Source: Rhodobacter sp. (GTDB taxonomy: Bacteria > Pseudomonadota > Alphaproteobacteria > Rhodobacterales > Rhodobacteraceae). From it: a stretch of 22,866 bases of DNA. A program made the position numbers and the translations under genes. The notes below the pieces were generated by a model. It saw only the letters and a list, made by a program, of their open reading frames with translations, had not been told where the DNA came from and did no database searches. Position 1 is the stretch's first letter, and every line of letters starts with the position of its first letter. The stretch spans positions 1 to 22,866 of the forward strand of contig DPZQ01000144.1 in NCBI GenBank assembly GCA_003536295.1, read 5' to 3'. Positions 1 to 7,215 of this stretch are shown here, piece after piece.

Positions 1-1191
1 GGTATCAATAAATGTTAATTTGTTTGATTTGCTTTCAATTTGATAAGCCCCAATATGCTGTGTGATTCCACCAAATTCTCCAGATACGACATTTGCACTT
101 CTTAATACATCAAGTACAGAAGTTTTACCGTGGTCAACATGGCCCATAATCGTGATGATCGGCGGGCGAGTTTGCAAGCTTTCAGGCGCATCTTTTACCA
201 TGTCGATCACTTGCTCAACATCAGCATCAGAAACACGCACCGATTTATGACCAAACTCTTCTATTACAAGTTCAGCCGTGTCGGCATCAATCGCTTGGTT
301 CATCGTTACCATCATGCCCATTTTCATTAGGCTTTTGACAACATCTCCCGCGCGTTCGGCCATGCGGTTCGCCAATTCTTGCACCACAATTGATTCTGTG
401 ACTTTGACTTCACGCACGACTTTTTCGGCTTTTACATCCAGGCCCATCGCTTTTTGGCGCGCTTTTTCTTGCTTGCGTTTCATAGCCGCCATTGAGCGCG
501 TGCGGCCACCTTCGCCAGCCAAAGCATCATTCAGTGTCAGCTTGCCCGAGCGGCGCGCATCATCTGATTTGGTTTTGGCATTGCGTTCACGTTCGCGGTC
601 TTCGCGTTCACGGTCGGTTTTGCGTGGGCCCAAGGCGGGTTTAAGGGACGCAGGGCCACGAATATCATCCGACGGCGTGGCCGTAGTGGTTGCTGTGGTG
701 CGACGAGCCGTTGGATTTTTCGCGGGTTCCGAGGCGGCGGCGGCACGTTGAGCTTTGATTTCTGCTTCTGCTGCTGCGCGCTTTTCTTCTTCAGCCTTGG
801 CACGCTGAAGTTCGCCTCGTTCGCGCTCTTCACGGTCTTTTATTTCTATTTCGTCACGGCGCTTTTGGCGATCATCTTCGCGCAGCTTATCATCTGCCAG
901 ACGCTTAGCCGCATCTTCAACTTCACGGGCTTTTGCATTACGCAAAGCTGCCAAGCGGCGCTCCATTTCCACATCTGTGATTCCCGCAGGCCGTTTACTT
1001 GGGTCTCCCAAATGTGACGGGGTGCCAGCTGCCACCGCACCTGCCACGCCAGGCTTAGGCGCCATCACGCGTTTACGTTTAGTTTCGACCACAACACTTT
1101 TAGTGCGGCCATGACTAAAGCTTTGCTTTACTTGCCCAGAGCGCGACCCGCCGCCGAGGCCAAGAGGTTTTTTGCCGTCAGTATCGCTCAT
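1..1191 (-). CDS. infB: Translation initiation factor IF-2, N-terminal part (cut by window edge)
   Basis: IF-2 is the GTPase that delivers initiator tRNA to the 30S subunit and promotes 70S joining. The open frame runs without a stop from ATG at 1191 to base 1, giving 397 residues; the rest of the GTPase domain and domains III-IV lie beyond the left edge. The first ~240 residues are a low-complexity, charged Ala/Arg/Glu/Lys-rich region typical of proteobacterial IF-2. The conserved IF2-N-like segment precedes the G domain. The P-loop GHVDHGKTS is residues 350-358 (bases 118-144) and the switch I motif GGITQHIGAY is residues 374-383. The last visible residues, FIDT, lead into the expected DTPGH motif. 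The start overlaps the stop of the preceding ylxR-type gene as ATGA, implying translational coupling. The last ~120 bases are markedly more AT-rich than the rest of the gene. Confidence 0.97.
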   Translation of the reverse strand, partial: MSDTDGKKPLGLGGGSRSGQVKQSFSHGRTKSVVVETKRKRVMAPKPGVAGAVAAGTPSHLGDPSKRPAGITDVEMERRLAALRNAKAREVEDAAKRLADDKLREDDRQKRRDEIEIKDREERERGELQRAKAEEEKRAAAEAEIKAQRAAAASEPAKNPTARRTTATTTATPSDDIRGPASLKPALGPRKTDREREDRERERNAKTKSDDARRSGKLTLNDALAGEGGRTRSMAAMKRKQEKARQKAMGLDVKAEKVVREVKVTESIVVQELANRMAERAGDVVKSLMKMGMMVTMNQAIDADTAELVIEEFGHKSVRVSDADVEQVIDMVKDAPESLQTRPPIITIMGHVDHGKTSVLDVLRSANVVSGEFGGITQHIGAYQIESKSNKLTFIDT

Positions 1192-1844
1192 GCGTCTTTC
1201 GTATCCCTTTTGACGGTCATGCCGCCGATGTGCTCGCGTATACCTGCGAGCCTTGCCGCTTCCTCTACAATACGCTTCGTCAAACCGCCAGAAGCAAGCG
1301 CGACGTGTATTGCATAATCTCGTCCAAATGCCAAACCCAATTCCTGTTGCGTTAAGCAACCAATAAATGCATTTGGCCCCTCGGGAGGGTGTAACTTGGT
1401 TTTTCCCCGCTCAGAACCATCAGATGCCTGTATTAGCACTGCGGCCTTATCTTTTGTAAGCCAATCTTTGACTTTTTCAAATCCTGTAACCGCTTTAGAG
1501 GCTTTACGCGCCATAGACAATAAATCCACAACGCGCCGCGCCAATTGCTTTTCTAACAGATCACAAAGGCCTGAAGCCGATTCTCCCTGCAACGTCACAG
1601 GTTTGCGCGCAGCACGGGCGAACAGTCCTTTGGTGACCGCTTTTTCAATAGCGCCACGACTGGCCACCACATAAAAGCCACGACCTGGCAAACGCTCTAG
1701 CACATCGGGCACAACTTGACCATCTGGCCCCAAGCCGAAGCGGATCAAACCCACTTTTGGTTGGCTTTCCCCGGTTACGATGCAGCGTCTTTCAGGAAGA
1801 TGGCCTAAGTCGTCTTGTGCGTCTATTTCCAAAGATTTGCCCAA
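1188..1844 (-). CDS. YlxR (DUF448) and L7Ae-like fused RNA-binding protein
   Basis: This 218-residue protein sits between nusA and infB, the usual place for ylxR/ylxQ. Residues ~17-95 are YlxR-like (ERRCIVTGE at 18-26, then LPGRGFYVV at 52-60). Residues ~100-205 match the L7Ae/YlxQ RNA-binding fold (SMARKASKAVTGFEKV at 110-125, QQELGLAFGRD at 166-176, VALASGGL at 181-188). In Firmicutes these are two separate genes; alphaproteobacteria commonly have them fused. A role in RNA binding near transcription, translation or ribosome assembly is inferred from family and operon position. The only possible start is TTG at 1844: the codon before it is GCC and the one before that is the TAG stop of nusA, in the same frame, and the next ATG is residue 111. 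The stop overlaps the infB start by 4 bases. Confidence 0.88.
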   Translation of the reverse strand: MGKSLEIDAQDDLGHLPERRCIVTGESQPKVGLIRFGLGPDGQVVPDVLERLPGRGFYVVASRGAIEKAVTKGLFARAARKPVTLQGESASGLCDLLEKQLARRVVDLLSMARKASKAVTGFEKVKDWLTKDKAAVLIQASDGSERGKTKLHPPEGPNAFIGCLTQQELGLAFGRDYAIHVALASGGLTKRIVEEAARLAGIREHIGGMTVKRDTKDA

Positions 1845-1847
1845 GGC

Positions 1848-3449
1848 CTATTCGGCCTTGGCCTCCTCGATTGCGTCAATGATCCCAATTTCGGTGGGGT
1901 CAACCCAGCCCAACATAACGCGCGCCGTCATAACAAGGGTTTGCGCCTCTTCCAGGCTGACTTCGAATTTCTCAAGAACACCTATATCTTTGACGCGGGC
2001 GCCATCAACAGTTGTCCAACCGCCCGCCAACTCCCAATCGGCACAGGTGGCAAAATCCTCTAGCGTTTTAATGCCATCTTCAGCCAAAGCTTCCAGCATA
2101 GGAGCTGTTAGACCTTCAAAGTTCACAAGACTGTCTTCAACACCCATGGCCCGGGCATTTTCCATGGCCTTGATGTTAGCAGCTTCTAGGTGATCACGTG
2201 CACGAGCTTGTAATTCGCCTGCTGTACCTTCGTCAAAGCCGTCAATCGACAGAAGCTCATCAACTTCAACATAGGCAACTTCGTCCAAAGTGGTAAAGCC
2301 TTCGGACACCAGCAATTGTGCCATCATTTCGTCAATATCCAGCGCATCCACAAATAGTTTGGTGCGTTCGGCAAACTCTGCCTGACGCCGCGCGCTTTCG
2401 TCTGACTCTGTGACTATATCGATATCAAGATTGGTCAATTGGCTTGCCAAGCGCACATTTTGCCCACGACGGCCAATCGCCAAAGACAGCTGCTCATCTG
2501 GTACAACAACTTCAATTTTTCCGGCCTCTTCGTCAAAAACAACTTTCGACACTTCCGCAGGTTGCAGCGCATTTACCAAGAAGGTGGCTTGATCTTCATT
2601 CCATGGGATGATGTCGATCTTCTCGCCTTGCAACTCATTCACAACGGCCTGAACACGGCTACCGCGCATACCAACGCAGGCACCAACAGGGTCAATGGAA
2701 TTATCAAATGAGATGACTGCAATCTTAGCACGTGAACCTGGGTCGCGCGCGACTGCTTTGATTTCAATTATGCCGTCGTAAATCTCGGGCACTTCCATTT
2801 TAAACAGTTCGGCCATGAATTGCGGATCGGTGCGTGATAGAAACACCTGCGGCCCCCGCGGTTCGCGGCGCACGTCTTTGATATAGGCGCGAACACGGTC
2901 ATTGGGGCGATAGCTTTCGCGACCAATTTTTTCGTTCCGCCGCAAAATTGCTTCACCGCGGCCAATATCGACAATGAGATTGCCATATTCTTCGCGCTTA
3001 ACCAGACCATTGATGATCGTGCCTTTTCGGTCTTTGAATTCTTCATATTGGCGGTCACGTTCTGCTTCGCGTACTTTTTGCAAAATAACCTGTTTTGCAC
3101 TTTGCGCAGCAATACGCCCCAGCTCAACAGGGGGCACTTCGTCAACGATTTCATCACCGACCTGAGGGTCAGCCAAATGATCCTTGGCCTGCTCTAGTGT
3201 CAGTTGAGCGTGGTGGTTTTCGACCTCGTCGCCGTCAATAACGGTGCGCACGCGGGTAAAGGTCGCACGGCCCGTTTTACGATCGATATGTACACGAATA
3301 TCAAGCTCGGCCCCATAGCGCGACTTTGCAGCGCGGGCCAAAGATTCTTCCATGGCTTGCACCACCAAATCGGGGTCGATCATCTTTTCGCGCGCTACCG
3401 CTTCGGCGGTTTGCAGCAGTTCGAGCTGGTTGGCAGAGGTAATTGCCAT
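1848..3449 (-). CDS. nusA: Transcription termination/antitermination factor NusA
   Basis: NusA binds RNA polymerase and nascent RNA and modulates pausing, intrinsic termination and antitermination. The 533 residues show the full alphaproteobacterial layout: N-terminal polymerase-binding domain (~1-130), S1 domain (~140-205), KH1 with GMRG at 260-263, KH2 with GRRG at 326-329, and two C-terminal helix-hairpin-helix acidic repeats (~365-425 and ~440-515). I chose ATG at 3449 (MAITSANQLELLQ) because an AGGAGA ribosome-binding site lies a few bases upstream and the sequence before it is not conserved-looking; the frame stays open 40 codons further upstream into rimP. It follows rimP by 22 bases. 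Its TAG stop is in frame with the next gene. No key element seems missing. Confidence 0.97.
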   Translation of the reverse strand: MAITSANQLELLQTAEAVAREKMIDPDLVVQAMEESLARAAKSRYGAELDIRVHIDRKTGRATFTRVRTVIDGDEVENHHAQLTLEQAKDHLADPQVGDEIVDEVPPVELGRIAAQSAKQVILQKVREAERDRQYEEFKDRKGTIINGLVKREEYGNLIVDIGRGEAILRRNEKIGRESYRPNDRVRAYIKDVRREPRGPQVFLSRTDPQFMAELFKMEVPEIYDGIIEIKAVARDPGSRAKIAVISFDNSIDPVGACVGMRGSRVQAVVNELQGEKIDIIPWNEDQATFLVNALQPAEVSKVVFDEEAGKIEVVVPDEQLSLAIGRRGQNVRLASQLTNLDIDIVTESDESARRQAEFAERTKLFVDALDIDEMMAQLLVSEGFTTLDEVAYVEVDELLSIDGFDEGTAGELQARARDHLEAANIKAMENARAMGVEDSLVNFEGLTAPMLEALAEDGIKTLEDFATCADWELAGGWTTVDGARVKDIGVLEKFEVSLEEAQTLVMTARVMLGWVDPTEIGIIDAIEEAKAE

Positions 3450-3471
3450 GTTCTGTCTCCTGAAGAATCGG

Positions 3472-4080
3472 TTAGTGTTGGGTTTCGGGCATGCCGAGAT
3501 CTTCGATCTCGTCTGCATCGTCACCGTCGGATGTTTCGATTTCGTCAAATTCAGTTTCGTCGATCGCACCTGTGGCTTTGCGCTGACGCAACATTTCGGC
3601 TATCAAGTCGTCGGTCAGAACCAATTTGGCATCTGACAACCACTCAAATTGCAACCCAATCGTGCCTTCTTCGATTTCCAACAGCACTTCTTCGCCTTCG
3701 ATCCCGACCAGATTGCCTTTAAAGCGGCGGCGTCCGTCGATCAATTCGGTGGTCTCGATGCGTGCCTCATATCCTTGCCAGATGTCAAAATCTTTGAGGC
3801 GGGTCAAAGGTCGATCAATCCCAGGGCTTGAAACTTCTAGAACATATTGATCGTCAAGCGGGTCTTCTACGTCTAAAATCGCAGAAATCGCTGTCGAAAT
3901 TTTAGCACAGTCTTCAACTATAATGCCACCATCGGGTCGATCAGCCATCACTTGCAAAATACGGGTTTTACCGCCCATCAAGCGAATGCGCACGAGCTCA
4001 AATCCCAAAGCTTCAATCGCTGGCGTCACAAGAGCGGCCAAGCGGCGATCGATAGCTGTTTTTGCGATAAGGTCAGACAT
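3472..4080 (-). CDS. rimP: Ribosome maturation factor RimP
   Basis: RimP is needed for maturation of the 30S subunit. The 202-residue product has the N-terminal alpha/beta domain (ALVTPAIEALGFELV at ~16-30, and the conserved segment YVLEVSSPGIDRPL at ~79-92) followed by the C-terminal SH3-like domain (residues ~95-165). The acidic tail (residues ~165-202, rich in Asp/Glu) is longer than in E. coli RimP but usual in Rhodobacterales. It is the first gene of the rimP-nusA-ylxR-infB operon. Expression is probably controlled by a terminator ending about 10 bases upstream of its ATG, so the position of the ribosome-binding site (around GGAAAC, weak) is directly downstream of the T-tract. Confidence 0.95.
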   Translation of the reverse strand: MSDLIAKTAIDRRLAALVTPAIEALGFELVRIRLMGGKTRILQVMADRPDGGIIVEDCAKISTAISAILDVEDPLDDQYVLEVSSPGIDRPLTRLKDFDIWQGYEARIETTELIDGRRRFKGNLVGIEGEEVLLEIEEGTIGLQFEWLSDAKLVLTDDLIAEMLRQRKATGAIDETEFDEIETSDGDDADEIEDLGMPETQH

Positions 4081-4089
4081 TAGGTTTCC

Positions 4090-4116
4090 AAAATAAAAAA
4101 CGGGCCAACAGGCCCG
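4090..4116 (-). terminator. Intrinsic terminator / probable attenuator in the rimP leader
   Basis: Read on the minus strand, a perfect 6-bp stem CGGGCC / GGCCCG (4116-4111 and 4106-4101) closes a TGTT loop and runs straight into six T, an A and four more T. This is a textbook intrinsic terminator. It lies between the likely operon promoter (4170-4198) and the rimP start (4080), so it either ends transcripts arriving from pip, attenuates the rimP-nusA-infB operon, or both. An upstream leader element GGTCC (4148-4144) could pair with GGGCC of the stem using one G-U pair; that alternative fold is inference only. Confidence 0.8.
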
Positions 4117-4169
4117 CTGGTCTCATTCGGTGGGTTCGGGTGTGGACCCCGTACCGCGCTGTTAGATGT

Positions 4170-4198
4170 TGTATAGGCTGTACGCTCAGAAAGCGCAA
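4170..4198 (-). promoter_or_regulatory. Sigma70-type promoter of the rimP operon
   Basis: On the minus strand TTGCGC (4198-4193) and TATACA (4175-4170) are separated by 17 bases, close to the housekeeping consensus with optimal spacing. It lies in the gap between pip and rimP. The predicted start near 4163 would give a leader of about 83 bases before rimP, which includes the terminator at 4090-4116. No other good promoter is seen before rimP. Confidence 0.6.
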
Positions 4199-4216
4199 GC
4201 CCCCGCAATAGGGCCG

Positions 4217-5197
4217 CTAAAGCGGCACTCTTTGGCCCAAACGATCCATTACCCCAACTAACGCCGCCGAGATGCCAGGTTCGGACAAAGCATGCCCTGA
4301 AGCCGCAATCATCTGCAAATTGGCCTTATCCCAGCCCTGTGCAAGTCGATAGGCTGAGTGGGGCGGACAGACCATATCCATGCGCCCTTGTACTATATCA
4401 CAGCTTATGTGGGTAATACTTGCGCGGTTGGCTTCGATCCAATGATCCTGTGGCAAAAAGCCAAGATTTTGGAAATAGTGATTCTCAATGCGAGTAAAGG
4501 CGCGGGCATATTCCGAAGGCACCAAAGCATTGTTATTGGCCGCATTGACCGAGGCCAGAGCATTTTCCCATGACGTCCAAGCTTGGCAAAGCTGCAACTC
4601 TTGCGTGGTCGTCTCGCCAAACAGACGCCGATGATAAGCCCCTATTAGATCATCATGCTCTTCGGGAGGGATCTGGGATATGAACTTTTGCCATAAATCG
4701 GGAAAAAATTGCGCAGCTCCGCCACCGTAAAACCATTTCAACTCGGCCCGCGTCATCAAAAAAACGCCACGCAGCACCAAATGGCTGACCCTTGACGGAT
4801 GCGATATAGCATAAGTCAACGCCAAAGTGGCCCCCCAGCTTCCGCCAAATGCTACAAAGCGCGCGATATCAAGCTTGCCGCGTATGGCCTCAAAGTCAGC
4901 GACAAGATCCCATGTCGTGTTATGTTCAACCTGGGCATGGGGGCGGGAGCGGCCGCAGCCGCGTTGGTCAATCAAAATGACGCGGTAAATTGCTGGATCA
5001 AAATACCGCCGCATTGCAGGGCTACATCCGCCGCCAGGGCCGCCGTGAAACACGAAAACTGGCGTGCCATCCGGTTTGCCAGATTGTTCAAAATAAACAC
5101 TGTGACCATTGCCGACATCTAACCTCTGCTGATCGAAAGGTTCGATCGGCGGATAAAGAAACTCGATGGCGCGTTTTTGACCTGATCTATGATCCAT
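4217..5197 (-). CDS. pip: Proline iminopeptidase (prolyl aminopeptidase, S33 family)
   Basis: The enzyme removes N-terminal proline from peptides in the cytoplasm. The 326 residues form a complete alpha/beta-hydrolase of peptidase family S33: oxyanion-loop motif HGGPGGG at 51-57, DQRGCGRS at 77-84, nucleophile elbow GGSWGA with Ser120, acid Asp274 (GRMDMVCPP) and catalytic His302 (SGHALSE). The motif WENA (~210-213) and the glutamates of the cap region are typical of the pip subfamily. It is divergent from ubiG, with 53 bases between the starts. There is no convincing ribosome-binding site before ATG at 5197, but a TATATA box ends 7 bases upstream, so a leaderless mRNA is possible. A GCCGCT-TT-AGCGGC hairpin overlaps the stop (4213-4226) but lacks a T-tract. 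Confidence 0.95.
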   Translation of the reverse strand: MDHRSGQKRAIEFLYPPIEPFDQQRLDVGNGHSVYFEQSGKPDGTPVFVFHGGPGGGCSPAMRRYFDPAIYRVILIDQRGCGRSRPHAQVEHNTTWDLVADFEAIRGKLDIARFVAFGGSWGATLALTYAISHPSRVSHLVLRGVFLMTRAELKWFYGGGAAQFFPDLWQKFISQIPPEEHDDLIGAYHRRLFGETTTQELQLCQAWTSWENALASVNAANNNALVPSEYARAFTRIENHYFQNLGFLPQDHWIEANRASITHISCDIVQGRMDMVCPPHSAYRLAQGWDKANLQMIAASGHALSEPGISAALVGVMDRLGQRVPL

Positions 5198-5250
5198 AAA
5201 GCGCTATATAACATCTCAAACCACAAGTTCCACCAAGGATAGAAAAGATT

Positions 5251-6015
5251 ATGTCGCAAACCTCCCATGATAAAGATGGAGCCCCAACCTCAATCGACAC
5301 GAATGAAGTTGCTAAATTCGAAGCCATGGCCGCTGAATGGTGGGACAGTGAAGGAAAGTTCAAACCACTGCATCTGATGAACCCTTGCCGACTTGATTAT
5401 ATCACCCATCAAATCGCGGGCGAGTTTGACCGCGATTTGAAAAAAGACACGCCCTTTGCAGGGTTGCGGATTTTAGACATCGGCTGCGGGGGCGGGCTGT
5501 TGTCTGAACCAATGGCCCGTTTGGGCGCACATGTGGTGGGGGCGGATGCGGCTGCTGGCAATATTCCCGTGGCCAAACTGCACGCCGAGCAATCAGGCCT
5601 GACCATCGATTATCGCCACACCACGGCCGAGGATTTAGCCACCTTGGGCGAGACGTTCGACGTTATATTAAATATGGAAGTGATCGAACATGTGGCCGAC
5701 CCTTTGTCTTATCTTAAGGCCTGCAATCAGCTTCTGGGGGACCAAGGATTGATGCTTTGTTCAACCCTCAATCGCAACACCAAATCTTTCGTAATGGCCA
5801 TCATCGGGGCCGAGTGGGTGATGAGATGGCTACCCAAAGGCACCCACGATTGGCGAAAATTCATTACACCGGATGAGCTTTTCAACCTACTCCAACAGGC
5901 GGGCTTAAAACCCGTTGACAAAAAAGGCATGGTCTTTAACCCGGTTTCTTGGCGTTGGAGCCTGTCAAACCGCGACCTTTCTTGCAACTATGTAACGGCC
6001 AGCCTTAAGATCTAG
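5251..6015 (+). CDS. ubiG: Bifunctional ubiquinone O-methyltransferase UbiG
   Basis: UbiG carries out both O-methylation steps of ubiquinone synthesis (2-polyprenyl-6-hydroxyphenol and 3-demethylubiquinol methylation). The 254-residue protein is the usual length. It has the N-terminal FEAMAAEWWDSEGKFKPLH signature (residues ~23-41), SAM motif I LDIGCGGGLLSEP at 75-87, the post-I acidic residue region VVGADA at 95-100, NMEVIEHVADP near the active site, and the C-terminal NRDLSCNYV segment. AAGGA at 5235-5239 is the ribosome-binding site, 11 bases before ATG. It stands alone, divergent from pip and convergent with the aldo/keto reductase. The stop codons of the two convergent genes are 2 bases apart. 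Confidence 0.96.
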   Translation: MSQTSHDKDGAPTSIDTNEVAKFEAMAAEWWDSEGKFKPLHLMNPCRLDYITHQIAGEFDRDLKKDTPFAGLRILDIGCGGGLLSEPMARLGAHVVGADAAAGNIPVAKLHAEQSGLTIDYRHTTAEDLATLGETFDVILNMEVIEHVADPLSYLKACNQLLGDQGLMLCSTLNRNTKSFVMAIIGAEWVMRWLPKGTHDWRKFITPDELFNLLQQAGLKPVDKKGMVFNPVSWRWSLSNRDLSCNYVTASLKI

Positions 6016-6017
6016 GC

Positions 6018-7049
6018 CTATTGCGACATGGATGATTGCGCCCAAAGATTGATGTCTTTTTCTTCGGAAATCGCGTCAATCTCGGCCAGTTCTGAGGTGG
6101 TAAAGGTCAGATTTTCCAAAGCTCCCACGCAATCAATGATCTGTTCGGGTTTTGACGCCCCAATCAAAGCCGAGGTGATCTGCCCATTGCGCAAAACCCA
6201 AGCGATGGCCATTTGTGCCAAAGTTTGCCCACGCGCATGCGCCATCGCATCAAGTGCCTGCACCGAGCCTAGGGCCTTGGGTGTGATGGTTACAGGATCA
6301 AGCGATTTGCCTTGCGCGGCACGGCTGCCTTGCGGAACACCTTGCAGATACTTTTTACTTAAAATCCCCTGCGCCAGCGGCGTAAAGGCAATTGAGCCCA
6401 AACCCAACTCGACCAAAGTGTCTTTCAAACCGTCGGTCTCGACCCAGCGATTTAGAATATTATAGCTAGGCTGATGGATGATAAAGGGCGTACCCATCTC
6501 TTTCAAAATCGCGGCGGCTTGCCGGGTTTTTTCGGAATTATAACTTGAAATTCCAACATAAAGTGCCCGCCCCGAGCGCACGATATGATCCAAAGCGCCC
6601 ATCGTTTCTTCGAGTGGGGTTTCAGGATCAAAACGGTGCGAATAGAAAATATCAACATAATCAAGCCCCATGCGCTTAAGCGACTGGTCGCAAGAGGCAA
6701 TCACATATTTGCGACTGCCCCATTCGCCGTAAGGCCCTTCCCACATCAAATAGCCAGCTTTTGAGGAAATAATCATCTCATCGCGGTAGGCTTTGAAATC
6801 ATGTTTCAAAATCTCGCCAAAGGCCGTCTCGGCCGAACCTGCAGGCGGGCCATAATTATTGGCCAAGTCAAAATGGGTGATCCCCAGATCAAAGGCCGTG
6901 TGGCATAGGGCGCGTTTGGTATCATGGGGCGTGTCATCGCCGAAATTATGCCAAAGCCCTAATGAGACGGCGGGTAATTTCAGCCCCGATGTGCCACATT
7001 TATTGTAGATCATTTTGATATAACGCGAAGGCGCGGCTTGATATGTCAT
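6018..7049 (-). CDS. Aldo/keto reductase, YghZ (AKR14)-like
   Basis: An NADPH-dependent aldehyde reductase of the group that includes E. coli YghZ (L-glyceraldehyde 3-phosphate / methylglyoxal reductase). The full catalytic tetrad is visible: Asp61, Tyr66, Lys97 and His138, in FDLANNYGPP, ISSKAGY and IFYSHRFD. The family signature SLGLWHNFG is at 29-37, and a C-terminal cofactor-binding segment ALIGASKPEQI is present. I set the start at ATG 7049 (MTYQAAPSRY, 343 residues) because it aligns end to end with the YghZ N-terminus; an open frame continues to a GTG at 7076 with alternative ATGs at 7064 and 7061. The ribosome-binding site is weak (GGGAA). It may detoxify reactive aldehydes; the true substrate cannot be read from sequence. 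A perfect inverted repeat sits just upstream. Confidence 0.92.
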   Translation of the reverse strand: MTYQAAPSRYIKMIYNKCGTSGLKLPAVSLGLWHNFGDDTPHDTKRALCHTAFDLGITHFDLANNYGPPAGSAETAFGEILKHDFKAYRDEMIISSKAGYLMWEGPYGEWGSRKYVIASCDQSLKRMGLDYVDIFYSHRFDPETPLEETMGALDHIVRSGRALYVGISSYNSEKTRQAAAILKEMGTPFIIHQPSYNILNRWVETDGLKDTLVELGLGSIAFTPLAQGILSKKYLQGVPQGSRAAQGKSLDPVTITPKALGSVQALDAMAHARGQTLAQMAIAWVLRNGQITSALIGASKPEQIIDCVGALENLTFTTSELAEIDAISEEKDINLWAQSSMSQ

Positions 7050-7081
7050 TTTATTTCCCATCATTTGCCTATGCACCTAAA

Positions 7082-7101
7082 GGCAATTGCACCCAATTGC
7101 C
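7082..7101. repeat. Perfect 8-bp inverted repeat, candidate operator
   Basis: GGCAATTG (7082-7089), a 4-base CACC spacer, and CAATTGCC (7094-7101). A third copy of the half-site, CCAATTGC, is at 7158-7165. The repeat lies 33 bases upstream of the aldo/keto reductase ATG in the divergent gap shared with tamA. Its position and symmetry suggest a binding site for a dimeric regulator or an mRNA hairpin; which one is not decidable here. There is no T-tract on either side, so it is not a terminator. Confidence 0.5.
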
Positions 7102-7215
7102 AAACAGAAACGATAAACATCGGCTTTTGATCGATATTTTTTCAAACCACCCAAGCTCCAATTGCGGCGGGGACCGTTCACCCGTAAGAAGAGATGAAAA
7201 CCTGGAGCCGTACAC

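Noticed and set aside
278..751. 157-residue open frame on the plus strand within infB
   Set aside because: Antisense shadow of the low-complexity N-terminal part of IF-2.
3450..3569. 40-residue upstream extension of nusA
   Set aside because: It overlaps rimP, is not NusA-like, and AGGAGA marks the start at 3449.
4073..4126. 17-codon leader peptide frame across the rimP terminator, ending at the rimP start
   Set aside because: It has no ribosome-binding site and no run of regulatory codons, so it is kept only as a remark in the leader finding.
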